This document shows positions 8,256 to 16,941 of a stretch of DNA of 47,888 nt, piece after piece. This stretch comes from Anaerolineae bacterium. Lineage in GTDB: Bacteria > Chloroflexota > Anaerolineae > Anaerolineales > Anaerolineaceae. Under the pieces are notes generated by a model. The model saw only the letters and a program-made list of their open reading frames with translations, did not search any database and was not told the origin of the DNA. A program made the translations under genes and the position numbers. The stretch is from positions 1 to 47,888 of the forward strand of contig DUED01000049.1 in assembly GCA_011176685.1 (NCBI GenBank). The letters run 5' to 3'. The first letter of the stretch is position 1, and each line of letters begins with the position of its first letter.

Positions 8256-8603
8256 ATGAATAAAACTCTGTTAATCGGCATTGTTATTGGTCTGTTAGCT
8301 GGATGGCTGATTGAGTGGGCAATTGATTGGATATACTGGCGCAAGAAATGCAAACAAGCACAAACCGGAAAATCCAAGGGTAAAGATAACTTGAAAAAGA
8401 TCAAAGGCATCGGACCAGATATCGAAGCACGCCTGAATCAAGCCGGCATTTACACTTTCGCAGACCTGTCAGCGCTTAAACAGGCAGATGTGGAAAAAAT
8501 AATCGGCAAGGTGCGCAACGTAGCAGATGAGGAAAAACTGATCAAAGAAGCCAAACGCCGCGCTGATAAGAAAGCCAGGAAAAAGGTCAAGAAGGACAAA
8601 TAA
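8256..8603 (+). CDS. Single-span membrane protein with helix-hairpin-helix domain
   Basis: I start the gene at ATG 8256 because AAAGGA lies a proper 8 bases before it, while the GTG at 8250 would have almost no spacing. The 115-residue product has one membrane span (about 4-26) and a basic cytoplasmic part. A helix-hairpin-helix motif lies at about 44-90 (LKKIKGIGPDIEARLNQAGI), of the kind found fused to many proteins for non-specific DNA binding. The C-terminus is Lys/Arg-rich. It may tether DNA to the membrane, which is an inference. The next gene starts two bases after its stop, so the two are an operon. Confidence 0.75.
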   Translation: MNKTLLIGIVIGLLAGWLIEWAIDWIYWRKKCKQAQTGKSKGKDNLKKIKGIGPDIEARLNQAGIYTFADLSALKQADVEKIIGKVRNVADEEKLIKEAKRRADKKARKKVKKDK

Positions 8604-8605
8604 CC

Positions 8606-9385
8606 ATGAGAACAAAGTGCGATGCAAAACTTTATGACTTCTTTAAGTTGATAGTTACCCTGATACTGCTTGTGGTGTTATTAATGCTGCTTAGCAACCG
8701 CATCGGGATACAGCCAACCGCTTACAAAGAAGATACACAACCTGTCCTTGAGGATCGAGAGGTAGAAGAACAATCCGCCGCTGAACTTCATTTACCGCCC
8801 CTCCCGGAAACTGGCATAGCCCTGGAATATGACCAGACCAGCGGCAATCTTATCACTATTTCAGGTACGCCTCATTTCGAGCTGAATACTGCTGGCGATG
8901 GCTGGCTGCCCATCCTTCCGGATGAACTGCTCGCCCAACTTCCGTCAGGGTTCAGGATGACACAGGATGAGTCAAACATTTGGGCTGTGGTGGACAGCAA
9001 TGGTTCACCGCTTTTTTCTCTGGAATATGAAACCTTGCAGTGGATGCCAATCGCCAGTAAGGCAAGCATAGCCCAAGAGCCAACCATTGTGGGTGTTCCG
9101 GACTGTCCTAAAGCTAAACCGGCGCGCATCAGCGCTACAGGCGTAAAGGTGCGTGTTGTGAACGCGCTCATCCCGCTGCGCTCCAGCCCGCAAGCGGGGT
9201 TAAATAATATCCTGCGTGACCTGCCAATTGGCACTGAACTGGAAGTGATTGCCATGCCGGTGTGCACAGAATACCTGGATGGTGCCAATCTGTGGTGGCA
9301 GGTACGTCTGCTCAACGGGTTGAGTGGCTGGGCGGCAGAAGGGTCTGCCATCAGTCCAACCTATTATCTGGAAGTGTTTGAATAA
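8606..9385 (+). CDS. Membrane-anchored protein with C-terminal bacterial SH3-like domain
   Basis: The 259-residue product has a membrane span near residues 12-30 and so exposes the rest outside. After a linker, two short beta-hairpin-like repeats resemble each other (TSGNLITISGTPHFEL and SNIWAVVDSNGSPLFSLEYE). The last 80 residues, with VKVRVVNALIPLRSSP...GLSGWAAEGSA, match the bacterial SH3 pattern found in cell-wall-binding proteins. A good AAGAAGGA ribosome site lies within the end of the preceding gene. Probably a cell-envelope protein that binds wall polymer or protein; the ligand is unknown. Confidence 0.75.
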   Translation: MRTKCDAKLYDFFKLIVTLILLVVLLMLLSNRIGIQPTAYKEDTQPVLEDREVEEQSAAELHLPPLPETGIALEYDQTSGNLITISGTPHFELNTAGDGWLPILPDELLAQLPSGFRMTQDESNIWAVVDSNGSPLFSLEYETLQWMPIASKASIAQEPTIVGVPDCPKAKPARISATGVKVRVVNALIPLRSSPQAGLNNILRDLPIGTELEVIAMPVCTEYLDGANLWWQVRLLNGLSGWAAEGSAISPTYYLEVFE

Positions 9386-9389
9386 GTCC

Positions 9390-9680
9390 TGAGAGATTGC
9401 CGCACCCTGCAGAGAGCCCCGTTATGGTGCGTCATTATGCTCTTAACTTGACAAAAGTTGACACTTTTTTTATAAAAAAGGGTTCGTTCCTTGGGAACGA
9501 ATGATGGTTCAGTGTGGATATTTGCGCAGCATGCAGTAGGTACGAAGCAATCTCTCTGAAGTCAGGATCAACCCTAAAGAATGAATGTGCTGATACCAAT
9601 GAGATTGCCGCGCTGTGCAAAACCAGCACAGCTCGCATCGCGAAGCATACACTTGGGTAATGACATTAGCCCTTGAGGGA
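9390..9680. repeat. Composite dispersed repeats between two genes
   Basis: This spacer repeats modules seen upstream of rimO: TGCAGAGAGC near 9410, TTGACAAAAGTTGACAC (9448-9464), and the palindrome TTCGTTCC/GGAACGAA (9483-9501). The 16-mer AGGTACGAAGCAATCT (9538-9553) follows, with its inverted partner GAGATTGC at 9601-9608, and then a tail with TCGCGAAGCATAC near 9640. Nothing coding is visible. Confidence 0.8.
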
Positions 9681-9683
9681 TTA

Positions 9684-10478
9684 CTATGGCTTCCTGCCCG
9701 CAATAACCCCGTAACCAATATCGGTCATGAATTCTTTCGGCATGGAAAAGGCGGTCTTGTAGAATTGCCAGTATTTTTTATTCCTAAATGATAACGAAAT
9801 CCCGCCCCACATGGTTCGCAGCATATCACCTATACCTGTCTGTTTAATTCGGCTGGCAAATTCCCGCTTCAAGTCCACTGCATAAGATCGGGCGACAATA
9901 TCTTTAAAGCCAGTGCTCTGCAGATATGCCTGCCAGTCCTCGGCTTTGAGTACATCTCCCAGGAAGCTCAGTTTCTCTTTGATAAAAGTATCAAGCTGTG
10001 CACTTGGCTCAATCAGCCATATGCTCTCAGTAATGCCCAGCCAGCCGCCCTTCTTGAGCACACGTTTGTATTCACCAAAAGCTTTTGGTTTATCTGCGAC
10101 AAAAACGTTGACCGACTCGCACAGCACCACATCAAAAGTGTTGTGCTCGAAGGGCAGGTTGACCGCATTGGCTACCTTGAATTCCAGTTTATGCGACAGT
10201 CCTTCGCGCTGGGCACGGTTACGAGCGCGTGCAATCATTTTTTCGCGTATATCTGTCCCCAAAATACAGCAGCCAATGGTGCGAGCGACATACACTGCCG
10301 AACGCCCCACCCCGCAGCCCACGTCCAGCACATAGGAATCCTGATTTATGCCAGTCAGCGCAATGAGTTCATCAGTCACATCAAAGGCGCCCATATGCTT
10401 GGTCATATCGGCTTCGGCTTGCACCTCGAAGTACAAGTCGAGGTCAAATTTTTCTTTTACAGGTTTCTCTTCAGCCAT
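9684..10478 (-). CDS. Class I SAM-dependent methyltransferase
   Basis: The 264-residue product carries the Rossmann motif I VLDVGCGVGRS at about 50-60, followed by GTDIREKMI, where an acidic residue binds the SAM ribose, and VLCESVNVF at motif IV. The layout resembles the UbiE/Coq5-like or sterol-methyltransferase-like small-molecule enzymes, but the substrate cannot be read from sequence. I prefer the second ATG at 10478 because GGGAG lies five bases before it; the upstream ATG at 10490 lacks a site. The gene is alone between two repeat spacers. Confidence 0.85.
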   Translation of the reverse strand: MAEEKPVKEKFDLDLYFEVQAEADMTKHMGAFDVTDELIALTGINQDSYVLDVGCGVGRSAVYVARTIGCCILGTDIREKMIARARNRAQREGLSHKLEFKVANAVNLPFEHNTFDVVLCESVNVFVADKPKAFGEYKRVLKKGGWLGITESIWLIEPSAQLDTFIKEKLSFLGDVLKAEDWQAYLQSTGFKDIVARSYAVDLKREFASRIKQTGIGDMLRTMWGGISLSFRNKKYWQFYKTAFSMPKEFMTDIGYGVIAGRKP

Positions 10479-10504
10479 GTCAGCTCCCATTTATCATTAG
10501 TATA

Positions 10505-10690
10505 TACTATAAGCATACGGCAGGTACGAAGCAATCTTTATAGAAGTATGAGGATTATAAAAGATATTGATTGCTATTCCTATGAGATTGCTTCGCTTCG
10601 CTCGCAATGACATAATGGTTGGGGAATGACATGATTCCCTCGGGAAATGAGATACGATCCTGGGATTGTTTCGCTCAGTTCCCAAAGGCA
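10505..10690. repeat. REP/MITE-like hairpin element and associated repeats
   Basis: The left arm CGAAGCAATCT (10527-10537) is a perfect 11-bp inverted match to AGATTGCTTCG (10585-10595), giving an element of roughly 100 bases from 10511 to 10611. This is the clearest copy of the repeat family carrying AGGTACGAAGCAATCT. After it come related fragments such as GATTCCCTCGGGAAATGAGA (10631-10650). The rest of the spacer to 10806 shows nothing else. Confidence 0.8.
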
Positions 10691-10806
10691 TAATTTCTTC
10701 TGAAATCAATTATGCGGGAATCTATGCTTGCAACTTTCAATGAGAGAAAAAACAAATGCATATACTTGGTATCGTCTGCTCACTAACCCACAGAATATGC
10801 AAGGAA

Positions 10807-11556
10807 TCAGAGAATCTTACTAAGGAAAGCGCGCGTTCTTTCTTGACGAGGGTTCTTAAAAAAGACGTCTGGTGGGGCTTCTTCAATAATTTTTCCTTCA
10901 TCCATAAGTGCAATCCTGTCAGCAGCAGTACGTGCAAAGCCCATTTCGTGTGAGATCACCACCATGGTCATCCCTTCATGGACAAGATCAAGCATCACAT
11001 CCAGCACTTCCTGAATCATCTCTGGATCCAGCGCGCTGGTCGGCTCATCAAACAGCATGATCTTAGGATTCATGGCTAAAGCGCGGGCAATAGCAACTCG
11101 CTGCTGTTGTCCACCAGAAAGTTGGGCCGGGTATACATCGGATTTTTCTGATATGCCGACCTTTTCCAATAAACCCTCCGCAATTTTGCGGGCTTCTTCC
11201 TTTGAGCGTTTACGCACAACAATCTGTGCCAGAGTTATATTTTCCATGACTGTGAGATGCGGGAAAAGATTGAACAGTTGGAAGACAATCCCAACCTCAG
11301 CCCGCACGGCATTAATATTTTCTGCTGTATTTAGCGGTATGCCATCGACGATGATGCTTCCTTTGTCAAAAGCCTCAAGGCGGTTGATGCAGCGCAATAA
11401 TGTGGACTTTCCTGAACCTGAAGGTCCGATGATTACTAATACTTCACTGCACTGGACATCCAGAGTTATACCGCGCAGAGCATGTACCGAACCAAAGCTC
11501 TTATATATGTTATTAATTTTAATCATGGGTTGGTTTTTCATCGGCTTATCTCTCAT
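10807..11556 (-). CDS. Polar amino acid ABC transporter, ATP-binding protein
   Basis: The product is a typical ABC ATPase of the GlnQ/HisP type: Walker [10 protein letters not shown] at 44-52, a Q-loop, the signature LSGGQQQR, Walker B IMLFDEP and a switch histidine in VISHEMGFA. It powers uptake by the permease and binding protein encoded just upstream. Its first ATG lies inside the end of the permease gene, but later Met codons at residues 6 and 11 are equally credible starts, since most relatives begin at about MIKI. Gene order is binding protein-permease-ATPase on the minus strand. Confidence 0.92.
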   Translation of the reverse strand: MRDKPMKNQPMIKINNIYKSFGSVHALRGITLDVQCSEVLVIIGPSGSGKSTLLRCINRLEAFDKGSIIVDGIPLNTAENINAVRAEVGIVFQLFNLFPHLTVMENITLAQIVVRKRSKEEARKIAEGLLEKVGISEKSDVYPAQLSGGQQQRVAIARALAMNPKIMLFDEPTSALDPEMIQEVLDVMLDLVHEGMTMVVISHEMGFARTAADRIALMDEGKIIEEAPPDVFFKNPRQERTRAFLSKIL

Positions 11557-12364
11557 ATCGGCTTTTCGTTTCCAGCCAGCGCACCACCCGTGCTGACACC
11601 AAAGTCAAGACCAGGTAGAGCAAACCGACCATTAACCAGGTTTGAACTGGAATAAAATTGGCTGCCATAAATTCGCGACCACGGCGAGTTAAATCAGCAA
11701 CTGCTACAACACTGACCAGGGATGAATCTTTCAGCAGGGTGATGAATTCATTACCAATAGGCGGCAAGACAACACGCACTGCCTGGGGCAAGATGATATG
11801 CCTCATCGCCTGGAAGTAGTTCATACCTAAACTGCGAGCCGCTTCCATTTGCCCTTTTGGGATACTCTCAATCCCAGCCCGATAAACCTCGCTCATATAT
11901 GCACCATAACAGAAAGTTAATCCTAGAATCGCCATTGCCAGAGGATTGGCTTTGTAATTTATCAAAGCTGGTTTATTAAGCGCAGTGCCAACATCCTGGA
12001 TAATGGAAGGGAAAGCAAAATACCAGAATATTAGCTGCACTAACAGCGGCACGCCGCGGACAATTTCAATGTAAAGACTGGCAATCCTGCGAATAAACGG
12101 AACATGAGAGATGCGACCCAATCCTCCAAATAAACCCAGGATCAAAACTAAAGCGAAAGATAGCAGCGTAGTATATATCGTCACAAGAATGCCATCCTTG
12201 GCGTAAACAAGGATGCGCATGAATGGATCGGGTTTCAGGATTATCAATAATACAATTATCAACAGCACTGCCACTACAAGCAACCATAATGAATCTATCC
12301 GACGGAATATGTTATTGATACTGGCATACGGCTGGTTGTTTTTTTCTTCAGTAGTAGTAGACAT
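11546..12364 (-). CDS. Polar amino acid ABC transporter, permease
   Basis: This 272-residue inner-membrane protein belongs to the His/Glu/Gln/Arg permease family. It has a hydrophilic N-terminus, a first span at about 30-48, and four or more further spans. The EAA loop is clear in [23 protein letters not shown], which contacts the ATPase. A homodimer would form the channel. It overlaps the ATPase gene downstream and lies after a hairpin that separates it from the binding-protein gene. Confidence 0.92.
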   Translation of the reverse strand: MSTTTEEKNNQPYASINNIFRRIDSLWLLVVAVLLIIVLLIILKPDPFMRILVYAKDGILVTIYTTLLSFALVLILGLFGGLGRISHVPFIRRIASLYIEIVRGVPLLVQLIFWYFAFPSIIQDVGTALNKPALINYKANPLAMAILGLTFCYGAYMSEVYRAGIESIPKGQMEAARSLGMNYFQAMRHIILPQAVRVVLPPIGNEFITLLKDSSLVSVVAVADLTRRGREFMAANFIPVQTWLMVGLLYLVLTLVSARVVRWLETKSRYER

Positions 12365-12378
12365 AATATTATTTACAT

Positions 12379-12416
12379 AAAAAAAGCCTGCGAGGGAAGA
12401 AACCGCCCCCGCAGGC
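12379..12416 (-). terminator. Intercistronic terminator between binding-protein and permease genes
   Basis: GCCTGCG (12386-12392) pairs with CGCAGGC (12410-12416), and on the minus strand seven T residues follow. It lies after the binding-protein stop and before the permease start. Partial read-through here would give more binding protein than membrane components, a common arrangement in ABC transporters. Confidence 0.8.
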
Positions 12417-12432
12417 GAATACTATTTACACA

Positions 12433-13182
12433 TTACTCCACACTTGCCAGCCATTTCTGCTCAAGAGTGGCGACCAGGCCCTCATCAATCAGTTCATTAA
12501 GAGCTTGATTGACTTTTACTTGCAGATCAGTCTTATCTATGCAAAAGGCAATACCATAATTCTCATCAGTGAAGACTTCACCAACTGCCTTCAGGTCATC
12601 CGGGTTCTGCCCAATGAATGCTAAAGCGGTAGGATAATCTGCAATAACAGCATCCACTTGTCCATTGGCGAGATCCAGCAAAGCCAGATCATAAGTATCA
12701 TAAGGCTTATAGGTCACATCGGGTATATTCTGTGCTTCAATTTCACCAGTTGTGCCCAACTGTGCAGCAACGATTTTGCCCGCCAGGGAATCTTTGCCTG
12801 TAATTTCCATTTCATCTGCGTGTACCACCACAATCTGACCAGCATTGATGTACGGGTCTGAAAAGAGCATATTTTCCTCTCGCTCAGGCGTAATGGTGAT
12901 GGCTGCAATAGCCATGTCATATTGACACTCTGCCAAGCCCGCCATCATCGAGTCAAAGGGCAGGTTCTGATATTCAATCTCAATGCCAGCTTTCTCCGCA
13001 ATGGCATTCATCAGCTCGACATCAAAACCGGTTAATTCCTTGGTGGCTTCATCGACGATTTCGAAGGGTGGGAAGGTTGCATCAGTCGCTACCGTAACCT
13101 TGCTTGCAGCTTTAGTGCATGCACCCAACATAAGATTGAGCACAATTAGCACAATAACAATAAGTATATAATTCTTTTTCAT
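12433..13182 (-). CDS. Polar amino acid ABC transporter, substrate-binding lipoprotein
   Basis: The 249-residue product is a family 3 solute-binding protein of the GlnH/ArtJ type. It begins with a lipoprotein signal (MKKNYILIVIVLI...LMLGAC, Cys22) and contains the typical FPPFEI, LTGFDVELMNAIAE and AITITPEREENMLFSDPY segments. The start at 13182 has GGAGAAGA before it; the frame is open further upstream but that part is not protein-like. It delivers the ligand to the permease and ATPase encoded downstream. Polar or basic amino acid is the likely ligand class. Confidence 0.92.
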   Translation of the reverse strand: MKKNYILIVIVLIVLNLMLGACTKAASKVTVATDATFPPFEIVDEATKELTGFDVELMNAIAEKAGIEIEYQNLPFDSMMAGLAECQYDMAIAAITITPEREENMLFSDPYINAGQIVVVHADEMEITGKDSLAGKIVAAQLGTTGEIEAQNIPDVTYKPYDTYDLALLDLANGQVDAVIADYPTALAFIGQNPDDLKAVGEVFTDENYGIAFCIDKTDLQVKVNQALNELIDEGLVATLEQKWLASVE

Positions 13183-13267
13183 TTTTCTTCTCCTGTTGAT
13201 AATAATTTTATTGTATCTATATACACAAAACGCATCGCGTAAATATGAGGCGTTTATTAATTCACGG

Positions 13268-13276
13268 ATTATACCA
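13268..13276 (-). promoter_or_regulatory. Predicted extended -10 promoter of the amino acid transporter operon
   Basis: On the minus strand TGGTATAAT is a perfect extended -10 element (TGnTATAAT). No good -35 is seen 16-18 bases before it, which is acceptable for extended -10 promoters. It would give a leader of about 80 bases before the binding-protein gene. Confidence 0.45.
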
Positions 13277-13314
13277 TGTATGTAAAGTACTGCTCTTTCC
13301 TCCTTCACTGTCAC

Positions 13315-13640
13315 GCGAATCTCGAAGCATGCCCTTGGGTATCGCGAAGCACCCCTTTAGGGAATGACAAACAAGCAGGTATTGACATAATGCTTGGGAA
13401 ATGAATTACTTTTTTCCTCTCCCCTTGAATCGGGGAGAGGACTAAGGAGAGAGGTCATTATCACACCCTCATATCTCCCGCCCCTCAGCTTCAATATTAA
13501 ACACCAATATCCAAGGATCTCAGGTTAGAAAAATGAGATCCTTCACTACGTTCAGGATTATATAAAGTAAATAATTGCTTGAATCACATAGCATTCCCTT
13601 GGGAAATGATATGCGATTTTGGGAGAGGACTAAGCAAAGG
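13315..13640. repeat. Spacer with repeat fragments and a perfect hairpin
   Basis: Fragments related to the other spacers occur: TCGCGAAGCA near 13350, and CATTCCCTTGGGAAATGA near 13590, which is itself palindromic (TTCCC/GGGAA). CCTCTCCCC (13416-13424) and GGGGAGAGG (13432-13440) form a perfect 9-bp hairpin with a 7-base loop; part of the GGGAGAGGACTAAG sequence recurs at 13620-13633. No gene is visible. Confidence 0.65.
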
Positions 13641-13771
13641 GAAAAAAAGAAGCTATGATAAAATTGTTATCCGTAACCCACAATGGTTGCGGGATTTTTT
13701 ATCAACATAAAAACTTAAATGACACTAATAGAATCAACTTGGCTGATAACATTATTTTCAGGAGTCAAAGC

Positions 13772-14053
13772 ATGCAGGAACTCTCAATCGTAGTTGATAA
13801 CAAGGTTGGATTACACGCGCGACCAGCAGCTATGTTCGTACAGACTGCCTCAAAGTTCAAGAGCGATATCAATATCTCTTGCCGCGACACCAAAGATGAT
13901 AAGCTGCGCACAGCCAATGCTAAAAGTATTCTCGGCATTCTGACCCTGGGCGTCTTTCAGGGTATGGAAATCCATATCAAAGCTGAAGGGGATGATGAGC
14001 AGGAAGCCATCAAAACCCTGGGTGAGCTGGTCAAGAACAATTTTGGAGAATAA
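13772..14053 (+). CDS. ptsH: Phosphocarrier protein HPr
   Basis: HPr accepts phosphate from enzyme I on a histidine and passes it on. The start at 13772 has AGGAG six to seven bases upstream; the open frame before it is not protein-like. The 93-residue product has the active-site motif GLHARPA with His15. It also has KSILGILTLGV, in which Ser52 sits where Gram-positive HPr carries regulatory Ser46 (KSIMGVMSLG), so regulation by an HPr kinase is possible. The enzyme I gene begins two bases after the stop. Confidence 0.95.
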   Translation: MQELSIVVDNKVGLHARPAAMFVQTASKFKSDINISCRDTKDDKLRTANAKSILGILTLGVFQGMEIHIKAEGDDEQEAIKTLGELVKNNFGE

Positions 14054-14055
14054 GA

Positions 14056-15792
14056 GTGAAAGAAATAGATGGTGTAGCGGCATCACGGGGGATTTGCATC
14101 GGTCCAGTTTTTAAATTTATTCGCACTGAATTAAAGTTTGATACAAAATTAATTAATGACCCCCAGGCAGAGATGGAGCGCCTGAATGATGCTTTGCAAG
14201 AAGCAAAGCGACAGATTCAGCAGATTTATGAGAAAGCAGTTAAAGAACAAAGCAAGGCAGATGCGGAGATATTCCAGGCGCACAAGCTGATCCTGGATGA
14301 CCCCGAGTTGATTTCTGCTATTAAAATTAAGGTCGAAGAGGAACATAAAAACGCCGAAAGCGCACTCTCCGAAACTGCGCAGTCGTTCTCTGCTATGATG
14401 GCAGCCATGCAGGACGAGTATTTCGCAGCGCGCGCTGCTGATATTAAGGATGTGGGCGACCGGGTACTGCGCATCCTGCTGGGTGCAACGGAGGAAAATC
14501 CCACTGACGGGCTGAAATTATCTTCGGTAATTGTGGCAGATGACCTAACGCCTTCAGACACCATCATGCTGGACAAATCCTTAGTAATGGGATTCTGCAC
14601 TGCTCGCGGCTCCGCCACTTCCCACACCGCAATTTTAGCGCGAGGACTGGGACTGCCCGCGTTGGCAGGTGCCGGCGCTGAGTTGATGAATGTGGAAGAC
14701 GGCACGACCTTGATCGTTGATGGTACTCGCGGTGTAGGCATTATCGACCCGGATGCAAAAACAGTTGAAGATTACCAAAAACGCATGCAAGCCAGCCAGA
14801 CCATGCAGGCGCAAGCCCTCAAACATGCCCATGAAATGGCAATAACAACTGATGGCCGCCAGATAGAAGTTGTAGCTAATATCGGCAATGTGGAGGACAG
14901 CAAAGCTGCCTTAGATAATGGCGCCGAGGGGGTTGGTTTGCTGCGCACAGAATTTATCTACCTCGAGCGCTCCAATATTCCGGACGAAGAGGAACAGTAT
15001 CAGGTTTATCACGCCATCATGGACGCATTTGGTGATAAGCCAGTTATCCTGCGCACTCTGGATGTAGGCGGTGACAAAGAAATACCATATCTGAACCTAG
15101 AGCAGGAAATGAACCCCTTCCTGGGGGAACGTGCCCTGCGCCTGTGCCTTGCGCGACCGGATATCTTCAAACCTCAATTACGCGCTGCACTGCGCGCCGG
15201 AGTGGGTCACAACCTTAAGATCATGTATCCTATGGTCGCTACTGTGGCAGAAGTGCAGGCGGCACGCAAAGTACTTGAGGAGTGCCTGGTAGAGCTGCGC
15301 GCGGAGGACAAACCTTTTGCTGAAAATATCGAGGTGGGCATCATGGTTGAGATCCCATCAGCAGCAATCGTCGCTGATCAGCTTGCCAAACAGGTGGATT
15401 TCTTCTCTATCGGCACCAATGACCTCAGCCAGTACACTATGGCGGCTGACCGTACCAACCCCAAGGTAGCCGGGCTTTCCAACGCCTTCCAGCCAGCGGT
15501 GCTGCGTTTGGTGCGTGACGTGATCAAAGCCGCGCACGCGCAGGGCAAGTGGGTAGGCATGTGTGGCGAACTAGCCGGTGAACCACTGGCAACGCCTATC
15601 CTGATTGGTTTAGGACTGGACGAGTTCAGCATGAGCCCACCTTTTGTGCCAATTATTAAACAGATCATCCGCAACCTAAATGCTGAGAAAATGGCAGTGC
15701 TGGCGGAAAAAGCGCTCAAGATAGAATCGCCAGAAGCAATCTGCGACTTTGTGCGCGGTGAGGTGCCGGTCTTAGCGAAAATCGCTGGATAA
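14056..15792 (+). CDS. ptsI: Phosphoenolpyruvate-protein phosphotransferase (enzyme I)
   Basis: Enzyme I takes phosphate from PEP and hands it to HPr. The GTG start has GGAG seven bases before it at the end of ptsH, so the two are translationally linked. The 578-residue product has the phosphohistidine motif GSATSHTAILARGLG (His190), the PEP-domain segment GVGLLRTEFIYLE, and the C-terminal signature SIGTNDLSQYTMAADR. Length is normal. No EII permease or DhaM-like partner is in the window, so the phosphate acceptor beyond HPr must be encoded elsewhere. Confidence 0.97.
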   Translation: MKEIDGVAASRGICIGPVFKFIRTELKFDTKLINDPQAEMERLNDALQEAKRQIQQIYEKAVKEQSKADAEIFQAHKLILDDPELISAIKIKVEEEHKNAESALSETAQSFSAMMAAMQDEYFAARAADIKDVGDRVLRILLGATEENPTDGLKLSSVIVADDLTPSDTIMLDKSLVMGFCTARGSATSHTAILARGLGLPALAGAGAELMNVEDGTTLIVDGTRGVGIIDPDAKTVEDYQKRMQASQTMQAQALKHAHEMAITTDGRQIEVVANIGNVEDSKAALDNGAEGVGLLRTEFIYLERSNIPDEEEQYQVYHAIMDAFGDKPVILRTLDVGGDKEIPYLNLEQEMNPFLGERALRLCLARPDIFKPQLRAALRAGVGHNLKIMYPMVATVAEVQAARKVLEECLVELRAEDKPFAENIEVGIMVEIPSAAIVADQLAKQVDFFSIGTNDLSQYTMAADRTNPKVAGLSNAFQPAVLRLVRDVIKAAHAQGKWVGMCGELAGEPLATPILIGLGLDEFSMSPPFVPIIKQIIRNLNAEKMAVLAEKALKIESPEAICDFVRGEVPVLAKIAG

Positions 15793-15852
15793 AAGAATTA
15801 TAAATTTCTGTAATGTAGAGTCAGAAATCCGTCCGCCCCTACAATAGAACCA

Positions 15853-16935
15853 TCACTGCTGTTCTTGCCACCACGTAAGCCATTGGTCGGTATCTAGACC
15901 GAAACCCTGACCTGTTATCGCTTGCAAAGCTTCCAGGACTTTCTCGTTTCGATATTCTTGATCTTCCTCTAATAAATTAGCCAAAACAGGGACTGCGTTA
16001 AGAGCCGCAGGTCCAATTTCTTTTAAAGCATCAATCACAGGATGCGGATTTGCATCAAATTTTTCCAGGCAGTTGATTAGTGCCTGTACAACTTCTTCAT
16101 CCTGAGGCTTAATGGCAGCAATCGCATCCGCCGCCAGCGATCTAATGGAGGTAGATTCACTATCTAATACTTCAATTAATGCAGGGGCAGCTTCGATCGC
16201 TGATGGACCAACAGCTTCAAGGGCTCGAAGCGCTTCCATACGAACATCCTCTATGTCATTAGAAATTGCGCTTATTAACGCAGGAACAGCTTGTACAGCA
16301 TCTGGGCCAAGGTCCTGCAGTACATCCGCTGCTGCGTAGCGGATATCCTTATCCTGATCCTGCAGGGCAGTCATTAACACTTGAATGGACCAAATCTCAT
16401 AAAAACCGTTCAGCAGGGCTTCAACCCATGCGATGGAAAAAGGTGCGTCACTGGGATCCTGGGGGCAGCCGTGGATGAAAAATGGTGGATACTTACGTCC
16501 CTGAATGGAAAATTTGAGCGGCTTATAATCTGGTATAGCAAGTGTTACCTGCCCTTCCGCCTTTGCACCAGTGTAACACTTCGTCCCACCCGTATACTCT
16601 TCTTGAATTGCCTCAATCGCCAGCATAATATTCAAGCTGGCATCGCAAGGCATGCCTTGTTCACAAGCTGCAATTCCCATTCCTCCCAGAATCCGCGAGG
16701 TCGTTTCCTCTATGGGCTGCGTGAATTCTTCTTCTATTTGAGGGTAACTCTGATCAACAGACACACTGATTGACCGTATGGTTATTTCCTCCATTCCTTC
16801 TATTTGAACTGGAAGAGGTGTTGGAGTAGGTGCTGGAATAGGTGTTGGGGAGGGTGTTGCTTCTACGGGTGCAGTGCAGCTTAACAAAGTGCTGCCAAGA
16901 AAAATTATGAAAAAAATGGGTACTAGTCTCTTCAT
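15853..16935 (-). CDS. HEAT-repeat lipoprotein
   Basis: The 360-residue product has a lipobox LLSC with Cys20, then a Thr/Pro linker typical of surface lipoproteins in this lineage, and a globular part of unknown fold to about 190. From about 195 onward are four or five HEAT/PBS-lyase-type repeats of roughly 38 residues (patterns like VQAVPALISAISNDIEDVRMEALRAL and IEAAPALIEVLDSESTSIRS). HEAT solenoids bind proteins, so a scaffold role outside the membrane is likely. It starts six bases after the methyltransferase-like gene stops, with only a weak ribosome site, and is probably co-transcribed. Confidence 0.8.
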   Translation of the reverse strand: MKRLVPIFFIIFLGSTLLSCTAPVEATPSPTPIPAPTPTPLPVQIEGMEEITIRSISVSVDQSYPQIEEEFTQPIEETTSRILGGMGIAACEQGMPCDASLNIMLAIEAIQEEYTGGTKCYTGAKAEGQVTLAIPDYKPLKFSIQGRKYPPFFIHGCPQDPSDAPFSIAWVEALLNGFYEIWSIQVLMTALQDQDKDIRYAAADVLQDLGPDAVQAVPALISAISNDIEDVRMEALRALEAVGPSAIEAAPALIEVLDSESTSIRSLAADAIAAIKPQDEEVVQALINCLEKFDANPHPVIDALKEIGPAALNAVPVLANLLEEDQEYRNEKVLEALQAITGQGFGLDTDQWLTWWQEQQ

Positions 16936-16941
16936 GATTAA

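Noticed and set aside
12433-13314. Upstream start of the amino acid binding protein
   Set aside because: The extra 44 codons are not protein-like, and the GGAG-supported ATG at 13182 opens directly into the lipoprotein signal.
15804-15842. ATTTCTG/CAGAAAT hairpin after ptsI as a terminator, and the nearby CCGCCCCTACA
   Set aside because: The 7-bp AT-rich stem lacks a T run. The GC-rich part recurs inverted near 17975 (TACAGGGGCGGAC) and is more likely another repeat fragment.
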